This document shows positions 60,797-64,000 of a stretch of DNA of 64,000 bases, piece after piece. A program made the translations under genes and the position numbers. Under the pieces are notes generated by a model. That model made no database searches, was not told where the DNA came from, and worked only from the letters and a program-made list of their open reading frames with translations. The number at the start of each line of letters is the position of its first letter. Positions within the stretch are counted from its first letter, which is position 1. The DNA comes from Hypomesus transpacificus (Eukaryota > Chordata > Actinopteri > Osmeriformes > Osmeridae): NCBI RefSeq assembly GCF_021917145.1, contig NC_061077.1, forward strand, positions 7,499,298 to 7,563,297, in the 5' to 3' direction.

Positions 60797-61617
60797 TTAA
60801 AGCCCTGTGACGTACATCTCCATGCCGTCGTTGAAGGTGAAGATGGTGGTGGTACTGGAGGTGGTGGAGCCTTGCTTCAGGTCCCCAATGCTCTCATAGA
60901 GGTTCTCCCCTGGCAGCAGAAGGGCTTTGGCGGGTAGGTGTTGTAACTTGGGGGTCTGCTGCGTAGGTGGTGGTGGCGGAGGCTGCTGCTGCTGCAAGGG
61001 CTGCTGGGATTTCTTCCTCCGGGGCCGCAGTGTGGCACAGGTGTTGGGGGGCCTCTCTCGCTTCCAGCCGCCACCTCCATCCATGGCCTCATAGGCCGCA
61101 TCGCATTCCTCCGTCCCTATGGACTCATAACAGTGGTCATCCAATATGCCGGGGGGTCCTCCAACTGCTTTTCCCTCCAATGGGGCCCATGTCTGGGGCT
61201 TGACCACCACACTGAACCCCCCATCTCGCTCCCGGTCGCCACGCCCCAAGGTCCGGAAGCCACTGTTGGCTGGGGGAGACCCAGGCACAGTTCTCTTCTT
61301 CTTACCCGGCTTGCACACCTTGGAGTACATCTCTGCAACCTGCAGGCCAACAGGACCACACTCAGTACAAATAAATCAGATATGAACGTACAGACTCTAC
61401 ACACACAAAGAGACATACACATATAGTTTGTGCATTGTAAACAGCAACAAAGAGCTGTCGTTCCATCCCGACTCACCGCAGCTGTGGATGGCTGTATGAT
61501 ATTCTCTCCACTGTGAGGACTCAGAGGGCCTAAAGGCTTGTTTTGGAGCACGGTGATGTCATCATCTTCTGGAGGCTTCCAGATGTACTGCTCGCCATTA
61601 CCCATAAATACTGCTTC
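60797..61617 (-). CDS. lime1: LIME1/PAG-type transmembrane adaptor, C-terminal part only
   Basis: Two 3'-terminal exons are seen, 61477-61617 and 60797-61339; the exons for the extracellular tip, membrane helix and palmitoylation site lie beyond the right edge. Family knowledge: LIME1 and PAG1 are raft-associated adaptors whose phosphorylated tyrosines recruit Csk and Src-family kinases. MYSKVCKPGKKKR matches the Csk-docking site of both (YSRVCKP in LIME1, YSSVNKPG in PAG1). Further tyrosine motifs are CYESIG, YEAM and NLYESIGDLKQG, the last like the PAG1 ending YESISDLQQG. The protein ends YVTGL, a possible PDZ ligand like PAG1 TRL. A glutamine-proline run lies in between. The acceptor at 61340 is chosen because it keeps the frame (V-A-E-MYSKV). 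LIME1 is favoured by the VCKP residues and by 20q13.33 synteny with uckl1 and samd10; a PAG1 paralogue is the alternative. Confidence 0.68.
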
Positions 61618-61689
61618 CTGTCAGCCAATCAGAAAAGCGAGGAATTTGTCACTAAATGTTATAATAAGTATTCTGCCAATCACACATGC

Positions 61690-62196
61690 ACTTTCAGAAC
61701 TGTTCATTAACAATTCCAGCACACACAGCACAGCTCCACCCACAACCCCATCTGCATCATTAATGAAGCTGTTGAGACGGTGTAGTGCTTCAGATACCTC
61801 AGACTAACCCCGGACAATAAACTGAGCTTTGAACAGCACACTACTGACATCCACAGACGCTCCCAACAAAGATTTTCCGCCATCTGCAAACTCAAAGCGC
61901 TTTCTGTTGTCCCCCACCTTCTGTTGTGGCTTACATGTTCCCCCAGTTTCTTCAACATGTTAACTGCCTCCAATAGGAACCAACTCCAAAACGGTTTGGC
62001 CAGATCATCATTTCATGCAGAGCAAGTACCATTGAACATGACCCCAGGCACCCCCCTCAACCCATTATTCACACGGCCTCCATCAGGTCGCAGACACAGA
62101 TCCCTGGCATGGAAACAGGCACGTTATGACATGAGTTGTGTTCCTTCTGACTGCCATAGCGTCATTAAACAAAACACCATGGTAACCAGCAGATGA
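61690..62196 (+). mobile_element. LINE reverse-transcriptase C-terminal fragment (L2/CR1/Rex-type)
   Basis: The open frame from about 61788 to 62196 encodes RYLRLTPDNKLSFEQHTTDI, then RRSQQRFSAICKLKAL, a C-terminal pattern of non-LTR retrotransposon ORF2 (YLG...DNKLSF...H...KKAQQRL...LRKL). Near the end, PLNPLFTRPPSGRRHRSLAW and SCVPSDCHSVIKQ match the usual HPLF..LPSGRR and SFVPTAI..LN ending. A frameshift near 61790 and loss of everything upstream of the thumb region show it is a dead 5'-truncated copy. It lies antisense to the adaptor gene. The clade is inferred. Confidence 0.7.
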
Positions 62197-62200
62197 ACAT

Positions 62201-62230
62201 ATGCTATATATATATATATATATATATATA
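62201..62230. repeat. TA microsatellite at the Tc1 insertion site
   Basis: A run of TA directly abuts the left end of the Tc1-like element, and TATATATATA also follows its right end. The transposon inserted into a TA tract, as expected for TA-targeting Tc1 elements. Confidence 0.9.
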
Positions 62231-62452
62231 CAGTGCCCTCCAAAAGTATTGGAACAGTGAGGCCAATTCCTTTATTTTTGCTGTAGACTGAAAACATTTG
62301 GGCTTGACATCAAACGATGAATGTGAAACCAGAGATCAACGTTTCAGCTTTTATTTCCAGGTATTTACATCAGGATCTGATGCACAAATTAGAAAATATC
62401 ACCTTTTTGTTCGAACCCACCCATTTGTCACGTGAGCAAAAGTATTGGAACA
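62231..62452 (+). repeat. Left terminal inverted repeat of the Tc1-like element
   Basis: Outer and inner transposase-binding motifs share AAAAGTATTGGAACA. Matches the right arm with about 12 differences over 222 bases by eye. Confidence 0.9.
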
Positions 62453-62599
62453 TATGACTGACAGGTGTGTTTTGTTGCCCAGGTGTGTCCTATTACATAC
62501 ATTATTCAATCAATAAATACCACTGAATGTCTACACTCAGGTTCAGATTGGGTAAGATAGGTTTTGTCTATGCAGACTGTATTCAGAGGTGAAAACAAC

Positions 62600-63637
62600 A
62601 TGAAAACCGGAGCGCTGTCTTTGGGTGAAAAACAAGCAATTGTGAGTCTTAGAGAAGATGGAAAATCAATCAGAGCCATTGCAGAAACATTGGCCATAGC
62701 CAGTACAACCATTTGGAATGTCCTGAAGAAGAAGAAAACTACTGGTGTACTAAGTAACAGACGTCGAACAGGTAGACCAAGGAAAACATCAGCAGTTGAT
62801 GACAGAAACATTGTGAGAGCTGTAAAGAAAGACCCTAAAACAACTGTTAGTGAGATCAGCAACAACCTCCAGATGGCAGGAGTGAAGGTATCACTATCTA
62901 CTGTTCGCAGAAGACTTCATGAACAAAAGTACAAGGGCTACACCAGAAGATGCAAACCACTCATTAGCAAGAAGAATAGGAAGGCCAGGCTGGAATTTGC
63001 CAAAAAGTACAGAGATGAACCTCAAAAATTCTGGGACAAAGTTTTATGGACTGATGAGACAAAGATTAACTTTTACCAAAGTGATGGAAAGGCTAAAGTT
63101 TGGAGAAAGAAAGGAACTGCTCATGATCCCAAACACACAAGCTCATCTGTGAAACACGGTGGAGGTAATGTCATGGCTTGGGCTTGCATGGCTTCTTCTA
63201 GGACGGGCTCATTAATCTTCATTGAGGATGTAACACATGATGGCAGCAGCAAAATGAACTCGGAAGTCTACAGAAACATTTTGTCTGCCAATTTAAGGAA
63301 AGATGCAACCAAACTGATTGGCAGAGCCTTCATCATGCAGCAAGATAACGACCCAAAACACACTGCCAAAACAACAAAGGAGTTCATCAGGGGCAAGAAA
63401 TGGAAGGTATTAGACTGGCCAAGTCAATCTCCAGACTTAAACCCTATAGAGCATGCATTTTACCTGCTTAAGAGGAGACTGAAGGGAGGAACCCCACAAA
63501 ACAAACAACAACTGAAAGAGGCTGCAGTAAAAGCCTGGGAAAGCATCAAAAAGGAAGAATGCAAAGGTTTGGTGACGTCAATGGGTCACAGACTTGCTGC
63601 AGTTATTGAAAGCAAAGGATTTGCAACTAAATATTAA
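62600..63637 (+). CDS. Tc1-type DD34E transposase
   Basis: The open frame begins at 62564, but the second methionine (62600, MKTGALSLGEKQ) fits the family start and gives 345 residues, the usual Tc1 length. Numbered from 62564, the N-terminal paired-like helix-turn-helix domain runs from about 18 to 125, with a GRPRK AT-hook-like link at 70-74. The catalytic triad is D164 in LWTDETKINF, D261 in QQDNDPKHTAKTT and E296 in SPDLNPIEHAFY. Counting gives 34 residues between the second aspartate and the glutamate, so DD34E. A glycine-rich GGGNVMAWACM box and a C-terminal ending SKGFATKY are present. There is no internal stop or visible frameshift. Activity cannot be judged from sequence reading. Confidence 0.95.
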   Translation: MKTGALSLGEKQAIVSLREDGKSIRAIAETLAIASTTIWNVLKKKKTTGVLSNRRRTGRPRKTSAVDDRNIVRAVKKDPKTTVSEISNNLQMAGVKVSLSTVRRRLHEQKYKGYTRRCKPLISKKNRKARLEFAKKYRDEPQKFWDKVLWTDETKINFYQSDGKAKVWRKKGTAHDPKHTSSSVKHGGGNVMAWACMASSRTGSLIFIEDVTHDGSSKMNSEVYRNILSANLRKDATKLIGRAFIMQQDNDPKHTAKTTKEFIRGKKWKVLDWPSQSPDLNPIEHAFYLLKRRLKGGTPQNKQQLKEAAVKAWESIKKEECKGLVTSMGHRLAAVIESKGFATKY

Positions 63638-63670
63638 GTCTTATTCACTTAAATATGTTTTAAGTATATC

Positions 63671-63891
63671 TGTTCCAATACTTTTGCTCACATGACAAAT
63701 GGGTGGATTCAAACAAAATGTGATATTTTCTTAGTTGTGCATCAGATCCTGATGTAAATACCTGGAAATAAAAGCTGAAACGTTGATCTCTGGTCTCACG
63801 TTCATTATTTGATGTCAAGCCCAAATGTTTTCAGTCTACAGCAAAAATAAAGGAATTCGCCTCACTGTTCCAATACTTTTGGAGGGCACTG
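63671..63891 (-). repeat. Right terminal inverted repeat of the Tc1-like element
   Basis: Reverse complement of the left arm with scattered differences. Ends GGAGGGCACTG before the flanking TA. Confidence 0.9.
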
Positions 63892-64000
63892 TATATATAT
63901 ACAGTAAGTATTCATATTCATGTGCATCCCTTCTTGCTTCAACATCCTTGCAGATGGGAATATGAGGTATTGATCAAGTATCAAGGTGGTTTATGCAAAG

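Larger units (their letters stand above)
62231..63891 (+). mobile_element. Tc1-like DNA transposon, apparently full length
   Basis: A 1,661-base element flanked by TA on both sides. Ends are CAGTGCCCTCCAAAAGTATT and its reverse complement. The terminal inverted repeats are about 222 bases each (62231-62452 and 63671-63891), roughly 94-95 percent alike by eye. Each has an outer CCAAAAGTATTGGAACAGTG and an inner GCAAAAGTATTGGAACA motif, the IR/DR arrangement known from Sleeping Beauty-type elements. Between them is one uninterrupted transposase frame. It sits within the adaptor gene in the opposite direction. Intact ends and frame suggest a fairly recent insertion, although the arm divergence argues against a very recent one. 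Confidence 0.93.
61618..64000 (-). other. lime1: Intron of the adaptor gene carrying LINE and Tc1-like insertions
   Basis: Sequence upstream of the 61617 acceptor to the window edge. No further adaptor exon is recognised. Most of it is a LINE fragment (about 61690-62196) and a Tc1-like transposon (62231-63891). The 109 bases after it carry TA repeat and unrecognised sequence. Intron status is inferred from the missing upstream exons. Confidence 0.55.

Noticed and set aside
61100-61334. Adaptor exon starting at the later acceptor next to AGATGTACTCC
   Set aside because: That acceptor puts the exon into a frame reading RCTPRCASR; the acceptor at 61340 keeps the preceding frame and gives the family motif MYSKVCKPG.

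Overview
The window is nuclear DNA of a ray-finned (teleost) fish. Evidence: compact spliced vertebrate genes with short introns, single-copy orthologues of human chromosome 20 genes, an OPN5-group non-visual opsin, a Tc1-like transposon with long terminal inverted repeats, non-autonomous DNA transposons, and abundant CT, GT and GA microsatellites. The species cannot be told from the sequence alone. No bacterial genes, CRISPR arrays or operons are present.

Layout. (1) 1-3.6 kb: fam110a, + strand, one coding exon behind a 5' untranslated exon. (2) 4.1-9.5 kb: a 14-exon MFSD2-family lysolipid transporter, + strand. (3) 9.6-12.3 kb: fkbp1a (FKBP12), + strand, four exons, tail to tail with (4) snph (syntaphilin), - strand, 13.05-15.22 kb. 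(5) rad21l1 (meiotic cohesin kleisin), - strand, 17.34-20.74 kb, 13 exons. (6) An OPN5-group opsin, - strand, 24.0-25.63 kb. (7) 25.6-36.4 kb: about 11 kb without a supportable gene, holding simple repeats, a tRNA-like fragment and a small inverted-repeat element. (8) emilin3-type gene, - strand, 36.79-40.14 kb. (9) samd10, + strand, 45.07-50.45 kb, followed 0.5 kb later by (10) uckl1, + strand, 50.97-56.80 kb, 15 exons. (11) 3' half of a LIME1/PAG-type membrane adaptor, - strand, 60.80-61.62 kb and running off the right edge; its intron holds a LINE fragment and a Tc1-like element with an uninterrupted transposase frame.

All spliced models were assembled by eye from GT/AG sites. For each complete gene the exon lengths sum to a multiple of three and the joined frame is open: 413, 624, 108, 520, 550, 400, 934, 175 and 524 residues in window order. 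The genes do not form one pathway. They are a conserved syntenic set: rad21l1, snph, fkbp1a and fam110a correspond to human 20p13, emilin3 to 20q12, and samd10, uckl1 and lime1 to 20q13.33, here compressed into about 60 kb.

No wholly new system was found. The observations most worth a second look are the opsin with no D/ERY motif at the end of helix 3, the apparently whole Tc1 element, a solo LTR split by a hAT-type MITE with a telomere-like core, a samd10 splice donor lying in a GT microsatellite, an ITAM-like tyrosine pair in the adaptor, and the charged low-complexity insert of the EMILIN.
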